Translations under genes and position numbers: made by a program
NCBI RefSeq assembly: GCF_002812725.1
Contig: NZ_NMUN01000009.1
Location: 186,001 to 250,000, forward strand
Direction of reading: 5' to 3'
Length of the DNA: 64,000 nucleotides
Origin: Microbacterium sp. BR1
Lineage (GTDB): Bacteria > Actinomycetota > Actinomycetes > Actinomycetales > Microbacteriaceae
The notes under the pieces: generated by a model
What the model was told of the DNA's origin: nothing
Database searches by the model: none
What the model saw: the letters and a program-made list of their open reading frames with translations, nothing else
Part shown: piece after piece, positions 44,239 to 54,060 of the stretch
Layout: each line of letters starts with the position of its first letter
Position numbering within the stretch: the stretch's first letter is position 1

Positions 44239-45450
44239 ATGAGCAAGGGCCCGAACGAAGAGATTTCAGGCGCGACCCGACCGTGGCCTGACGTCTCCAC
44301 CGAAGAGCTGGAGTGGGCGCCCGCACTTCACACCCACGCCTCATCACTAGCGCCCAGGCGCTACCGCGCGACGGTGCCCGCAGCGATCGCCAACCTCCTA
44401 CCGGCGATAGACCACGAGACCGCCGCGCTTGCCGAAGAAGCGACGCAGGAACTCAGCAGATTTGACGCCGAGTTCGGCCACAGATTATCGACGCTCGCGC
44501 CCGTGCTTCTGCGATCAGAAGCGGCATCGTCGTCGCAGATCGAAAACCTCACGGCGAGTGCGCGCGCCATCTTCAGTGCAGAACTGGGCGCGACGGGGAG
44601 CCGCAATGCTGTCGATATCGTCTCCAATACTCGGGCGATGACTACTGCTCTGGACCTGGCGGAGAATCTGTCTGTCGAGATGATCCTCGAGATGCACGCG
44701 ACACTCATGGCAGAGCACCCTCGACACACTCCAGGCCGGTTCCGCACCGAGGCCGTGTGGATCGGCACCCGGTCCGATTCGCCGGTCGGGGCCGAGTTTG
44801 TCGCCCCCTTCTATGGAAGAGTCCCCGCGCTTCTCGACGACGCGCTGTCCTTCGCACGCCGCACCGATGTGCCGGTGCTCGCCTCCGTCGCCATCACGCA
44901 CGCGCAATTCGAGACGATCCACCCATTCACAGACGGCAACGGTCGCACCGGGCGAGCGCTGGCGCAGGCGATGCTGCGGCGCCGCGGAACCACCCGCAAC
45001 GTGGCGGTCCCGGTCTCCGCCGGCCTACTTGCCGATGTGGAGGGGTACCACCGCGCGCTGACAAGCTATCGCGAAGGCAACGTATCGCCCATCACCCGCG
45101 CGTTCGCGAACGCATCTCTGCGGGCCGTGACCAATGCGCGCGAGCTAGTCGCTGAGCTAGACGCGATCAGGATGGGGTGGGATCGACAGCTGAACGTCCG
45201 CAAATCGAGCAATGCATGGAAACTCTTGGATGTAATCCTGCGGCGTCCTGTGATCGACGCCACGATCGCAGCCGCAGAACTCGGAGTGAAGCCGCCAAAC
45301 GTGTATCCCCCGCTCAAGGCCCTGGTAGATGCAGGGATCCTCCGATCCAAGGCAGAACACAGGCTCGGTCCGTTCTGGCGCAGCGAAGAAGTGCTCGCGG
45401 CAATCGATGGATTCGCCGAGCGCGCAGGCAGACGCGAGCGGGTTCGGTGA
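44239..45450 (+). CDS. Fic/DOC family protein (probable AMPylase) with C-terminal winged helix
   Basis: A 403-aa Fic protein. The catalytic loop HPFTDGNGRTGR (228-239) is complete, so transfer of AMP or another nucleotide to a target protein is expected. An inhibitory-helix motif of the S-x3-E-N type lies before it (S98, E102, N103), which makes it a self-inhibited class II member. The C-terminal region (about 310-385) resembles a winged helix (DATIAAAELGVKPPNVYPPL) that could bind DNA. ATG 44239 has TTTGGAG upstream. It is cargo of island B. Confidence 0.9.
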   Translation: MSKGPNEEISGATRPWPDVSTEELEWAPALHTHASSLAPRRYRATVPAAIANLLPAIDHETAALAEEATQELSRFDAEFGHRLSTLAPVLLRSEAASSSQIENLTASARAIFSAELGATGSRNAVDIVSNTRAMTTALDLAENLSVEMILEMHATLMAEHPRHTPGRFRTEAVWIGTRSDSPVGAEFVAPFYGRVPALLDDALSFARRTDVPVLASVAITHAQFETIHPFTDGNGRTGRALAQAMLRRRGTTRNVAVPVSAGLLADVEGYHRALTSYREGNVSPITRAFANASLRAVTNARELVAELDAIRMGWDRQLNVRKSSNAWKLLDVILRRPVIDATIAAAELGVKPPNVYPPLKALVDAGILRSKAEHRLGPFWRSEEVLAAIDGFAERAGRRERVR

Positions 45451-45502
45451 GCGAACTGTGAGAACTTTCTTTACTCGTTCAAGGCCGGCCTACGGCCGAC
45501 AG

Positions 45503-45586
45503 TGCGGGTGAGGGGGTGCACTGCGGTGCGTCCGGTCCTCGCTCCGCTCCGGTCCGGGCGCTCCTCGGCGCCCCCTCACCCGCACC
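45503..45586. terminator. Large nested hairpin after fic
   Basis: Outer 15-bp perfect arms (45503-45517 and 45572-45586, GTGCGGGTGAGGGGG type) enclose a 54-nt loop that can fold again (GGTCC-type arms). Terminator or structured RNA between fic and the OLD gene. Confidence 0.6.
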
Positions 45587-45639
45587 CGCCAGGCCGTGTC
45601 GCCGTCGTCTTCATCGATTACACGCGTCGCCCGCAGTAG

Positions 45640-45668
45640 CTTGAGCCTGTAGCTACTGAAAGCTCAAG
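45640..45668 (+). promoter_or_regulatory. Leader hairpin near the OLD ribosome site
   Basis: CTTGAGC (45640-45646) pairs with GCTCAAG (45662-45668), whose end adjoins the GGGAGA ribosome site of the nuclease gene; the loop contains GTAGCTAC. Could limit translation. Confidence 0.4.
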
Positions 45669-45676
45669 GGAGATCA

Positions 45677-47425
45677 ATGCGGATCACAGATGCGACCGTC
45701 GGAAATTACAGGTCGATCGGGAAGCAGACGCACTTCGCGCTCTCGGACCTGACGACTTTGATCGGGCCCAACAACGAAGGCAAGAGCAACTTACTCCGGT
45801 CCTTGGCTCTTGGACTTCGTGTGATCGAGGCATGGGGGAACCTGCCCGAGCGGTTGACGAATACGGGTGAGCTTTCGGGCCCTCAGCTCGGACTAGTGTA
45901 TGACCCGTTCCACCCGCGCAGAAGGCCGGACCGTCACAGAGATGTCAGCTACGACTGGTCAGCTGACTACCCCCTCTCGAAGCAAGGGGCGAGGAGCCCT
46001 CAGCCCACTGTGGTGCGGATTACATTCAGCCTCACAGAGGAGGAAGTCGCGGAATTTCGGGAGGAAACCGGACTCTCCAACAATGGGACGTTACCCATCG
46101 AGCTGAAGTTCAGCCGATCAAAGACCTCACTCCAAGTCGTGAAGCCCGGCCGCGGCGCTGCTGGGTACACCAGCAAAGCACCTACTATCGCAAAGTTCGT
46201 GAGCCAGCGAATCGATTACGTCCTCGTACCAGCTGTTCGAACGATGGAGCAGGCCATGGAGTTGCTGAACAGCCTTGCGACATTGAGGCTTAATGAACTC
46301 GCGAGAACAGACGCATACCGGGTGGCACTACGACAGGTCGACGAACTCCGCTCCAGCGTGGTCGAGAGCGTCCAGGCGGACCTGAAGAACACTATTTCGA
46401 CCTATCTCTCGAACGTATCCAGCGTTGAGCTGATACGTCGAGACGTCCGCACCGCAGAGACCATCAACCGAGTAGTGATCGATGATGGATCTCCGACGTC
46501 GCTCGCCCAAAAGGGCGACGGCGTCAAAAGCCTGTTCGCCCTCGCTCTGATCCAACACCTGGCAAATCAGCGCGTCGATCAAGCGAGATCGAGCCTCGTA
46601 CTACTCGTAGACGAACCCGAAGCTCACCTGCATTCGCGCGCTGTACATGATTTACTCGCCCTCTTCACCAAGATCGCGCGCCAACAGCAAGTTGTTCTCG
46701 CGACTCACAACCCGATCTTCGTGAATCGAGAATCGATCGCCGCCAACGTGCTCGTTCGCAGCAACGCTGCCACTGCTGCCCGCACCGTGCAGAGCATCCG
46801 CGAGGTGATGGGCGTCGAACTACACGACAACCTCGATTCAGCGGAGGTCGTTGTCCTAACCGAAGGCTGGACCGACGCAAAGATCCTCCCCGCGGTTCTC
46901 GCCCACATCACTACAAAAGCAACGAAAGATATCTCCTCAGGACGCATCGTATTCAAGGCCGCAACCGGCACTGGGAAAATAGGCCGCCTCATCCAGCGCG
47001 AGCGCTCCACCGCGTGCCGAATTCTCGCAGTGCTCGATGGTGATGCGGCGGGTGATGCGCAAGCGCAGCAGCTGCATGACGACGGCGTACTCGACCGCGC
47101 AAACATCTTCGTCCTGCGAGATCCGGGCCGCGATGCGTCAGAGATCGAAGACTTGATCAATCCTTCGGTGTACCTCGATGCGCTCAAGACGAAGTTCGGC
47201 AGACAGTTCAAGGAAAACCAGTTCAAGAATCCGCGCAAGAAGTGGTCGCAGAACTTCGTCGCCGCTGCCTCGGCAGTCGGCCTCTCTGGAGCGCCAGCGG
47301 ATCTCCTCAAGGAAGCGAAGATGGTCGTCAGCCACTCCGTTTCCCACGCCAGCAGTCAATCCGCAAAGCCCACCGCAATGACGGTGATGGAAGCCCTAAG
47401 CGTAGCCATCTGGAACGACAAGTAG
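45677..47425 (+). CDS. OLD-family ATPase/TOPRIM nuclease
   Basis: A 582-aa overcoming-lysogenization-defect type protein. The N-terminal ABC/SMC-like ATPase has Walker A GPNNEGKS (30-37) and Walker B LLVDEPEAHLH near 312. The C-terminal TOPRIM nuclease has LTEGWTDAKIL with the metal Glu near 396, AVLDGDAAG, and a later acidic segment SEIEDLI. Members include GajA of Gabija and single-gene antiphage OLD nucleases. No UvrD-like GajB gene is next to it, so it would act alone. ATG 45677 has AAGGGAGAT upstream. It is cargo of island B, ending about 145 bp before attachment core 3. Confidence 0.9.
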   Translation: MRITDATVGNYRSIGKQTHFALSDLTTLIGPNNEGKSNLLRSLALGLRVIEAWGNLPERLTNTGELSGPQLGLVYDPFHPRRRPDRHRDVSYDWSADYPLSKQGARSPQPTVVRITFSLTEEEVAEFREETGLSNNGTLPIELKFSRSKTSLQVVKPGRGAAGYTSKAPTIAKFVSQRIDYVLVPAVRTMEQAMELLNSLATLRLNELARTDAYRVALRQVDELRSSVVESVQADLKNTISTYLSNVSSVELIRRDVRTAETINRVVIDDGSPTSLAQKGDGVKSLFALALIQHLANQRVDQARSSLVLLVDEPEAHLHSRAVHDLLALFTKIARQQQVVLATHNPIFVNRESIAANVLVRSNAATAARTVQSIREVMGVELHDNLDSAEVVVLTEGWTDAKILPAVLAHITTKATKDISSGRIVFKAATGTGKIGRLIQRERSTACRILAVLDGDAAGDAQAQQLHDDGVLDRANIFVLRDPGRDASEIEDLINPSVYLDALKTKFGRQFKENQFKNPRKKWSQNFVAAASAVGLSGAPADLLKEAKMVVSHSVSHASSQSAKPTAMTVMEALSVAIWNDK

Positions 47426-47446
47426 TCCGCCTGTGGTCCACGGACC

Positions 47447-47553
47447 GTGCCGGTTCTGTGCCGGTAGTTCCACTGAGATCACCCTCAACTAGCCGCGACC
47501 AACCATGACAACTTCCGCGTAATCACGCAGCAAACGAAGATCAACGAGCACCC
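47447..47553 (+). promoter_or_regulatory. Arm-type repeats of attachment site 3
   Basis: GTGCCGGTTCTGTGCCGGTAG, GCGTAATCACGC and GATCAACGAGCACCC, more diverged than sites 1 and 2 but in the same order and spacing. Confidence 0.6.
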
Positions 47554-47570
47554 ACCGGGCCACCGCATAC

Positions 47571-47615
47571 AACTGAAAATCGTGAGGTCACGGGATCGAC
47601 GCCCGTCGGAGCCAC
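47571..47615 (+). other. Attachment core 3 (3' half of tRNA-Phe)
   Basis: Third identical 45-bp core and right boundary of island B. The genes after it (membrane protein, urease) look like chromosomal backbone. Confidence 0.85.
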
Positions 47616-47618
47616 TGG

Positions 47619-47649
47619 GACCCTCGTGGCTTCTACGCACGGGGGTTTC
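47619..47649 (+). terminator. Terminator after attachment core 3
   Basis: GACCCTCGTG and CACGGGGGTTTC arms with T-rich tail, equivalent in position to the terminators after cores 1 and 2. Confidence 0.75.
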
Positions 47650-47680
47650 TTCATTCCGGGTCGAGACCCACAGCGCACCA

Positions 47681-48367
47681 TCACATGGCAGCCAGGACGA
47701 ACTGCGCGAAAGCCCCGGCCGACAACAGCGCAAACCCGCCCGCGGCGACGAGAAGAGCTCGTATCGCGCGGCGCTCGATGGCGTAAGCGACCGCACGAGC
47801 GACGAGGGCGACTCCCGCGACAACCATCGCCAGTCCACCCAGGACGGTGCCCCAATATCGAGCACCGTCGCCCCCGAATACGACCATGAAGTAGGTCACC
47901 AACACACCGACGAAGCAGATGGCGACAGAGAGAACGAACCCGGCGAGGGACGCCTCGCGAAAGCGCTCGGCGCCGCCGCTCTCCCGTCGAACGAATTCGC
48001 GCGTAGCCCGTTCACCGAACTTCTGGCGATACAGAGGCACCAGGATCAGGACGTCCCTGAGCTCTGCAGGATCGGGAACATCCGGAGGTATCGCCAGGAA
48101 GGCTCGCGTCCAACGCTCGGAGAGCCCGCTGGCCGCGATCATCCGAGCGAGACGATCCCGTTCTATCGGTGTCGTCCACCCGTCGAGGACGATCCCCCAC
48201 CGACCGGCCTGATCGGGAGAGTTCAGGCCGCGATAGATCTCGGCCAACGCGCGCCGCGTCTCGAAAGGAGGACGGTCCTGCTCTGCAGCTTTGCGGAGCA
48301 CCTCGAGGGCGGCCTTGACGTTCCCGGCGTTGATCAACGCACGCGCCGACGCTATCGCCGTCACCAC
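47681..48367 (-). CDS. Membrane protein with N-terminal TPR-like region (DUF6584-like)
   Basis: A 228-aa protein. The N-terminal half resembles short tetratricopeptide helices (ALINAGNVKAALEVLRKAA, LAEIYRGLNSPDQAGRW). The C-terminal half contains about three hydrophobic helices (about residues 130-228). The pattern recalls DUF6584 proteins; that name is tentative. The GTG at 48367 (or 48364) is chosen for AGGAGGAGG upstream. It is probably the first backbone gene right of the islands. Function unknown. Confidence 0.7.
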   Translation of the reverse strand: MVTAIASARALINAGNVKAALEVLRKAAEQDRPPFETRRALAEIYRGLNSPDQAGRWGIVLDGWTTPIERDRLARMIAASGLSERWTRAFLAIPPDVPDPAELRDVLILVPLYRQKFGERATREFVRRESGGAERFREASLAGFVLSVAICFVGVLVTYFMVVFGGDGARYWGTVLGGLAMVVAGVALVARAVAYAIERRAIRALLVAAGGFALLSAGAFAQFVLAAM

Positions 48368-48499
48368 GGCGCCTCCTCCTGGCCCAGGGATCGCCCGCGG
48401 CACGCCGCCGAACATGTCCAGACGTTACCGGAAACGGCCGCCCTCCGCGCCCGACGACATGACCGCGATGACGATTGGAAAGGAACGAGCACGAGGGCG

Positions 48500-48757
48500 T
48501 GTCTGACAATGTCCGTGTCCAGGCGATGACGGCGCTGAGCACGGCGGCAGCGCGGTAGAGACAGTGGTCAGGTGCGCCATCAGCGGCAGGAACATTGGTG
48601 AGTTACCGGCCTGACCGGGTGTGATCAGCGTCACCACGGGGAGCCCGTTGCCAACGACGAGCTGGTGAATCTTCGTCGACAGGCCGCCCCGGGAGAGCGG
48701 CCGATGCCATGATCAAGCGGCTCTTCCCGCAGTTTCCAGCCACACGACGGTGCTGAC
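48500..48757 (-). pseudogene. IS5-family (IS427-type) transposase remnant
   Basis: On the reverse strand, EEPLDHGIGRS, then (after a frameshift) RGGLSTKIHQLVVGNGLPV and ITPGQAGNSPMF, then a jump to the family's C-terminal AVLSAVIAWTR. The central part of the transposase is deleted. A dead trace of an old insertion beside the urease locus. Confidence 0.8.
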
Positions 48758-48770
48758 CTCGGCGCTCGGC

Positions 48771-49802
48771 TCAGCTCTCGCTCACCCGCGGTCGGCGTGC
48801 GAGGACCAGGACCACGGCCCACATCGTCACGAGCACGCCGGTCAAGATGAACCCGAGGTCGTCGATGCCGAACGATGCCAGCCACGGAAGAGGGCCGCCG
48901 AGCCCGAGGTTGTCGACGAGGACGCCCGCCAGCTGGACGATCGCGATCAGCACCGCGGCGACGACCGAGAGTCCGGTCATCGCGATCGCGTACGCCGCAC
49001 CGATATGGCGACGGCCGGGCTGCAGAGTGTACGCGCGACGCATGACTGCACCCTGCGTCGTATCGAAAGCACTCATTCCGGCAGCGAACAGCACCGGCAG
49101 AGTGAGCGCCGCCCACCACGGCACGGCAACGAGGGTGGCGGCGCCGGCGAGAGCAAGCAACCCGATCTCGGTCGCGGTGTCGAACCCAAGTCCGAACAGC
49201 AACCCGACGATGTACATGCGCGACGGACGATCGACCGCTTTCTCGAAAGGTCCGAGCAAGCGGAGTACGGGCCCTCCCACCGCCTGGTGGCCCCCCTGGT
49301 GGCCCACCTGATCGCGACGGCGCAGCGACGCGACGTTGATCGCGGCGATCGCGAGGAGGAAGACTCCGGAGACCGTGGGGCCGATGATCCCCGTCCAGGT
49401 GCGCAGCGCGGAGGAGTCGTCTGCCAGCGAGGAGCCGATCGCCGCGATCCCGAGGGTCAACAGGATGCACAGGACCACCACGATCGTGGAGTGCCCGAGG
49501 GAGAACCAGAAGCCGACTGTCGTCGCCGGGCGCCCCCGTTCGGCGAGCCGCCGGGTGGTGTTGTCGATCGCTGCGATGTGGTCGGCGTCGAAAGCGTGCC
49601 GTACTCCGAGCGCATAGGCCGTGAGCCCGACCCCCAGAGTCACGAGTGCGCCACCCCCACCACCGAGCGGGATGTCAGCCGGGATGACGATCAGGAGGAG
49701 GACGCCCCAGCCGAGCACGTGCAGCAGCCCGATCAGCGCGATGACCGCGATCGTGCCGCGCCGCGGCACCGTCCGCGTGCCGGATTCAGACAGTGACGTC
49801 AC
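48771..49802 (-). CDS. NiCoT-family nickel/cobalt transporter
   Basis: A 343-aa inner-membrane permease of the HoxN/NixA family with about eight hydrophobic helices. The signature RHAFDADHIAAIDN (HX4DH) in helix II binds the metal; LGFDTATE and GMSAFDTTQG follow. GTG 49802 is chosen: it lies 1 nt after the ureD stop, with GGAGGGAAC upstream. Last gene of the urease operon, so it supplies Ni for urease. Confidence 0.93.
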   Translation of the reverse strand: MTSLSESGTRTVPRRGTIAVIALIGLLHVLGWGVLLLIVIPADIPLGGGGGALVTLGVGLTAYALGVRHAFDADHIAAIDNTTRRLAERGRPATTVGFWFSLGHSTIVVVLCILLTLGIAAIGSSLADDSSALRTWTGIIGPTVSGVFLLAIAAINVASLRRRDQVGHQGGHQAVGGPVLRLLGPFEKAVDRPSRMYIVGLLFGLGFDTATEIGLLALAGAATLVAVPWWAALTLPVLFAAGMSAFDTTQGAVMRRAYTLQPGRRHIGAAYAIAMTGLSVVAAVLIAIVQLAGVLVDNLGLGGPLPWLASFGIDDLGFILTGVLVTMWAVVLVLARRPRVSES

Positions 49803-49803
49803 T

Positions 49804-50553
49804 TCAGTTCCCTCCGACCGCGGCTTCGTTCGCTGGTTCGTCGCCGTGCGGTGCCGTTCTCTGTCGCGCCCGCTCGGCCCATCCGTCCCACACCCGGTCG
49901 AGGCGCGACGTGTGCGTCTCGGCGCCGAAGTGACGCGCGATCGCACCGTGATGCTCCAGCACGAGGTCGTCCGCCGTCGTCGACGGCCGGAATCCCAGCG
50001 CGATCACCGCGTCGAGCACCCTGTGCTCGCCCAGCACACCCGGCTCGGGAGCGAGCCCGTCGAGGTCGAGCTGCTCGACCAGCAGCGGACCTTCGGCATC
50101 CCGCGCCGTGAAAGCCGAGCGCAATCGCCCGCCGCTCTCGCCGTGCCGCCCGAGGACGAGGGTCTCGCGGATGACGGCGGTCGCCCCCGCCGCGAGGTCG
50201 AGCGTCGTGCGGCGCTCGACCTCGGCGCCATCCGTCACCACGAACGGGAGTCCGCGCCACAAGAGCGTCGCTCCCTCCTCAACTCGCACCGACATGGTCC
50301 AGGCCGAGGGCCGTCCGTCCGCCCGATAGGCGATGGTTCCGCCGACGTCTTCGAGCTCGAGCAGGCAGCCCGCCCCGACGACGACCTCGACGTGCACGTG
50401 GTCGCCGCCGAGGAGGATCATGCCCGCCGCGGCGAGCGCGACGTGCGCGCGGGAGTCGTCCCGCGCGACCAGCCGCGGTGCGAGCGCGCCGACGGTCAGG
50501 TCGACCCGGGCCCTCGGGTCGCCCTGGCGGACGGCGATGCGTGTGGGGATCAC
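49804..50553 (-). CDS. ureD: Urease accessory protein UreD
   Basis: A 249-aa UreD/UreH protein, the scaffold of the urease activation complex. Segments typical of the family are [26 protein letters not shown] and [11 protein letters not shown]. It begins with GTG, overlapping the ureG stop by 4 nt (GTGA). Order ureA-B-C-F-G-D. Confidence 0.92.
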   Translation of the reverse strand: MIPTRIAVRQGDPRARVDLTVGALAPRLVARDDSRAHVALAAAGMILLGGDHVHVEVVVGAGCLLELEDVGGTIAYRADGRPSAWTMSVRVEEGATLLWRGLPFVVTDGAEVERRTTLDLAAGATAVIRETLVLGRHGESGGRLRSAFTARDAEGPLLVEQLDLDGLAPEPGVLGEHRVLDAVIALGFRPSTTADDLVLEHHGAIARHFGAETHTSRLDRVWDGWAERARQRTAPHGDEPANEAAVGGN

Positions 50554-51314
50554 TCGTGCGTGTGCGTCCCGACGCCCGCGTGCTCGTGCGCGTGCTCGTG
50601 CGCGTGTACGAATCCGCCCTCGGGATGCTCCTCGTCGGCGTGGAAGTGCGGCGCCATCGGTCCCGGGTCCTGCGGGACGTGCGTTCCGGCTCGGTGATCC
50701 GCCAGCATGCTCAGCACCCAGGCGCGGAGCGCTGCCACGGACGCCGGATCGTGCCGCGAGAGCGCGAGGACGGCGCGCCCCTCCCGCGCGTCCGAAGCAT
50801 CCGCCACCATGCGCGGCACGTCGACCCCGACGTACGGCGCGAGGTCCGTCTTGTTGACCACGAGCAGGTCCGCGCGGCCGATCCCGGGGCCCCCCTTGCG
50901 CGCGACGTCACCACCCCCGGCCACGTCGAGCACGAAGATCTGGGCATCGACGAGCGCGGGCGAGAACGTCGCGGTCAGGTTGTCGCCGCCCGACTCGATG
51001 AGCACGACATCGAGCGGTGCGAAATCCCGCTCGAGGTCTTCCGCGGCGAGCAGGTTGGTCGTGATGTCGTCGCGGATGGCGGTGTGCGGGCACGCACCCG
51101 TCTCGACCGCGCGGATGCGTTCGGGATCGAGCACCCCAGCGGACCGCAGAAAGCGTGCATCCTCGTCCGTGTAGATGTCGTTCGTGATCACGCCGAGGCG
51201 CAGATCGTCGGCGAGCGCGCGACAGACGGTCGCGATGAGCGACGACTTGCCGGTCCCGACGGGGCCGGCGACGCCGAGCCGGAGCGCGCGGTCGGATGCG
51301 GGGGAATCAGGCAC
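50550..51314 (-). CDS. ureG: Urease accessory GTPase UreG with His-rich C-terminal tail
   Basis: A 254-aa SIMIBI GTPase that hydrolyses GTP while nickel is inserted into urease. The P-loop is GPVGTGKSS, with [13 protein letters not shown] (Ni-binding Cys-Pro-His), ESGGDNL and VNKTDL. The last 35 or so residues contain HFHADEEH and [17 protein letters not shown], a potential nickel-storage tail. The operon has no ureE, which normally carries such histidines, so the tail may replace it. It overlaps ureF by 8 nt. Confidence 0.95.
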   Translation of the reverse strand: MPDSPASDRALRLGVAGPVGTGKSSLIATVCRALADDLRLGVITNDIYTDEDARFLRSAGVLDPERIRAVETGACPHTAIRDDITTNLLAAEDLERDFAPLDVVLIESGGDNLTATFSPALVDAQIFVLDVAGGGDVARKGGPGIGRADLLVVNKTDLAPYVGVDVPRMVADASDAREGRAVLALSRHDPASVAALRAWVLSMLADHRAGTHVPQDPGPMAPHFHADEEHPEGGFVHAHEHAHEHAGVGTHTHE

Positions 51315-51987
51315 GGAAGAGCCTCCTGTTGCTGGCGGCGTGGGCTTCTGTCCACGCCTCGGATTGGGGAGCGCTGGACGCGGGGATCGCGTCGGGCGAG
51401 GTGATGATCGCGAGGTGCGGGACGAGTGGGTCGACGGACTCGCACGCGTCGAGCACGAGCCGCGCCCCCTCGACCGGGTCTCCGGGTTCGAGTTTCAGCA
51501 GGGCCGCGACGGCGCACGCCATGTCGTCGTAGACCGCGAGACGCACGAGCGTCTCGGCGTCCACCTCGGCGTGCGCCGCGACGGCGCCGAGCACGATCGG
51601 TCGCGGCACGCCCGAACCGGACGCCATGCTCACGACAGCGGCGATCGACGCCGACTCCGGCCAGAGCCCGCGAGCCAACCGCAGGAACCCTCGACCGAGC
51701 TCGCGGGAGGCGTGCCGCGCGGCGGCACTCGGGGTGCGGGCGGCCCATGCGCGTTCGAGGGCGTCGAAGGACGGGGCATCCGCCTGCGCGATGTGACGCG
51801 CCACGACCGCGACCGCCGCGTCGACCAGGGTGGTGGTCCGGGCTCGTGCGCGCAGGAACGCCGCCACCTGCCGTGGCGCGAGTCCACCCTGCAGGGCCGG
51901 CTCGAGGCCGGATGAGAAGGCATGGCCGCCGGATGGCAGGCGGGCGTCGGCCAGAAGCAGGGTGATCGTCTGCGCGGCGGGGTTCAT
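51307..51987 (-). CDS. ureF: Urease accessory protein UreF
   Basis: A 226-aa all-helical UreF protein that bridges UreD and UreG. The conserved start [20 protein letters not shown] and the [14 protein letters not shown] segment are clear. It lies 12 bp after ureC and overlaps ureG. Complete. Confidence 0.92.
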   Translation of the reverse strand: MNPAAQTITLLLADARLPSGGHAFSSGLEPALQGGLAPRQVAAFLRARARTTTLVDAAVAVVARHIAQADAPSFDALERAWAARTPSAAARHASRELGRGFLRLARGLWPESASIAAVVSMASGSGVPRPIVLGAVAAHAEVDAETLVRLAVYDDMACAVAALLKLEPGDPVEGARLVLDACESVDPLVPHLAIITSPDAIPASSAPQSEAWTEAHAASNRRLFRA

Positions 51988-51999
51988 CGGGTCACCGCG

Positions 52000-53697
52000 T
52001 CAGAACATGTTGTACAGCTGGGCGAGGGGCAGGGACTCCGCGGGAGCGGGCGCGACGCGCTCGCCGTCGATCGCGATCTCGAACGTGTCGGGTTCGATGC
52101 GGATGTCGGGCAGCAGGTCGTTGTTCTTCATGTCGGCCTTGCCGATGTGCCGGGTCGGCTCCACCGGGGCGAGTCGTCGGCGCAGCCCCAGGGTCTCGGC
52201 GAGCCCCTGCTCAAGAGCCGCGGGCGCGACGTAGGTCACCGACAGATCGGCGCCGATCGTGTCGCCGAAGGACGGGCGCATCATGACCGGCTGCGGCGTG
52301 GGGATCGAGGCGTTCGGATCCCCGAGCGCCGCCCAGGCGATCGAGCCGCCCTTGACCACGACGGCGGGGCGCACACCGAAGAACTTCGGGTCCCACACGA
52401 CCAGGTCGGCCATCCGGCCCACCTCGATCGAGCCCACGTCGTACGCGATACCGTGCGCGACCGCCGGGTTGACCGTGTACTTCGCGACATAGCGCCGCGC
52501 GCGCTCGTTGTCCGCCGCCATCCCCCCGCCGAGCGGTCCGCGATGGTGCTTCATCACGTGCGCCACCTGCCACGTGCGCGTGATCACCTCGCCGATACGG
52601 CCCATCGCCTGCGCGTCGGAGGAGGTGATCGAGAGCGCCCCCATGTCGTGCAGGATGTCCTCTGCGGCGATCGTGGTGGCACGGATGCGCGACTCGGCGA
52701 AGGCCAGATCCTCCGGAACCGCGGGGTTCAGGTGGTGGCAGACCATCAGCATGTCCAGGTGCTCCGCGACCGTGTTGACCGTGTGCGGCAGCGTCGGGTT
52801 CGTCGAGCCCGGGATCACGTTCGGCAGGCCGGCGATCGACAGGATGTCGGGGGCGTGGCCCCCGCCGGCGCCCTCGACGTGGAAGGCATGGATGGAGCGC
52901 CCGCCCATCGCCGCGATCGTCGACTCGACGAAGCCGGCCTCGTTGAGGGAGTCGGAATGGAGCGCGACCTGCAGACCCCAGTCATCCGCCGCCCGCAGCG
53001 ACGCGTCGATCGCGGCGGGGGTCGAGCCCCAGTCCTCGTGCACCTTGTAGCCGGCCGCGCCCCCGAGCGCCTGCTCCTTCAGCGCCGCCGCCGAGACCGT
53101 GTTGCCCTTGCCGAGCAGCAGCACGTTCACGGGCAGGGGGTCCAGGGCGCGGTGCATCGCCTGCAGGTGCCATGCGCCGGGGGTGACCGTCGTGGCCTTC
53201 GATCCCTCCGACGGGCCCGTCCCGCCACCCACGATCGTGGTGATGCCGGTCGCGAGCGCCTCGTGGATCTGCGAGGGCGAGAGCAGGTGCACGTGCGAGT
53301 CGATCGCGCCCGCCGTGACGATGCGCCCCTCGCCCGCGATCACATCCGTCGACGGGCCGATGGTCATGTCGATCCCATCGCTGATATCCGGGTTGCCGGC
53401 GTGACCGATGCCGACGATCCGGCCCTCGCGGATGCCGATGTCGGCGCGGACGATCCCCCACCAGTCGAGGATGATCGCGTTCGTGATGACGGTGTCGAGG
53501 GCACCGTCCGCCCTGGTCGTCGTGGCCTGCGCCATCGACTCGCGAATCGACTTGCCGCCCCCGAAGACCGCCTCTTCACCCCCCGCCGTGAGGTCGCGTT
53601 CGATCTCGATCCACAGATCGGTGTCGCCGAGACGCACCTGGTCGCCGACCGTGGGACCGTAGATCGCGGCATACCGGGCGCGGTCAATCCAGACCAT
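52000..53697 (-). CDS. ureC: Urease alpha subunit
   Basis: The 565-aa catalytic subunit. It has the dinuclear nickel ligands HVH (135-137), the carbamylated Lys218 in YKVHEDWGS, the [12 protein letters not shown] segment, the flap region with CHHLNP, and the Asp ligand in SSDAQAMGR. Hydrolyses urea to ammonia and carbamate in the cytoplasm. ATG 53697 begins the family sequence (MVWIDRARY) and overlaps ureB by 14 nt. Confidence 0.97.
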   Translation of the reverse strand: MVWIDRARYAAIYGPTVGDQVRLGDTDLWIEIERDLTAGGEEAVFGGGKSIRESMAQATTTRADGALDTVITNAIILDWWGIVRADIGIREGRIVGIGHAGNPDISDGIDMTIGPSTDVIAGEGRIVTAGAIDSHVHLLSPSQIHEALATGITTIVGGGTGPSEGSKATTVTPGAWHLQAMHRALDPLPVNVLLLGKGNTVSAAALKEQALGGAAGYKVHEDWGSTPAAIDASLRAADDWGLQVALHSDSLNEAGFVESTIAAMGGRSIHAFHVEGAGGGHAPDILSIAGLPNVIPGSTNPTLPHTVNTVAEHLDMLMVCHHLNPAVPEDLAFAESRIRATTIAAEDILHDMGALSITSSDAQAMGRIGEVITRTWQVAHVMKHHRGPLGGGMAADNERARRYVAKYTVNPAVAHGIAYDVGSIEVGRMADLVVWDPKFFGVRPAVVVKGGSIAWAALGDPNASIPTPQPVMMRPSFGDTIGADLSVTYVAPAALEQGLAETLGLRRRLAPVEPTRHIGKADMKNNDLLPDIRIEPDTFEIAIDGERVAPAPAESLPLAQLYNMF

Positions 53698-54034
53698 CGA
53701 GCATCTCCTCACCGTCGGCCTTGAGCTGGATGCCGGGAACCCGGCGCGCACCGCGCAGCGCGACGGCATCGAGCTCGCGCGACGCACCGGGCTCGAACCT
53801 CTGCGACGTGCCCGACGGAATATCGAGCCGGAAGCCGTGCGCTCGCGCCCGATCGAATCGCAGCCCCGCGTTCGCGTCGGGCAGGTGCAGGTGCGAACCG
53901 ATCTGAATCGGGCGGTCGCCGGTATTGACGAAGACCAACCGGATGCGTTCGTCGTCCGTCCGATCGCCGTTCAACTCGATCTGCCCCGGACGGATCCGAA
54001 AGGCCCCGGGGCCTTCACTCGATGCGGATGCCAC
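53684..54034 (-). CDS. ureB: Urease beta subunit
   Basis: A 116-aa structural subunit. Family segments are [36 protein letters not shown] and the basic RRVPG near the C-terminus. GTG 54034 has AAAGGGGATGCC upstream; the frame stays open further but without similarity. Confidence 0.95.
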   Translation of the reverse strand: MASASSEGPGAFRIRPGQIELNGDRTDDERIRLVFVNTGDRPIQIGSHLHLPDANAGLRFDRARAHGFRLDIPSGTSQRFEPGASRELDAVALRGARRVPGIQLKADGEEMLDGLD

Positions 54035-54060
54035 GGCATCCCCTTTCGCGGGAGGTCGAC

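Noticed and set aside
45677..47425. Gabija system
   Set aside because: The nuclease resembles GajA, but no UvrD-like GajB gene is adjacent.
43608..47615. CRISPR array
   Set aside because: The repeated cores are 45 bp but 3.7-5.5 kb apart and associated with integrase arms; no regular spacers occur anywhere in the window.
51922..53724. 600-aa forward open frame over ureC
   Set aside because: Antisense to urease alpha, whose catalytic residues are all present on the other strand.
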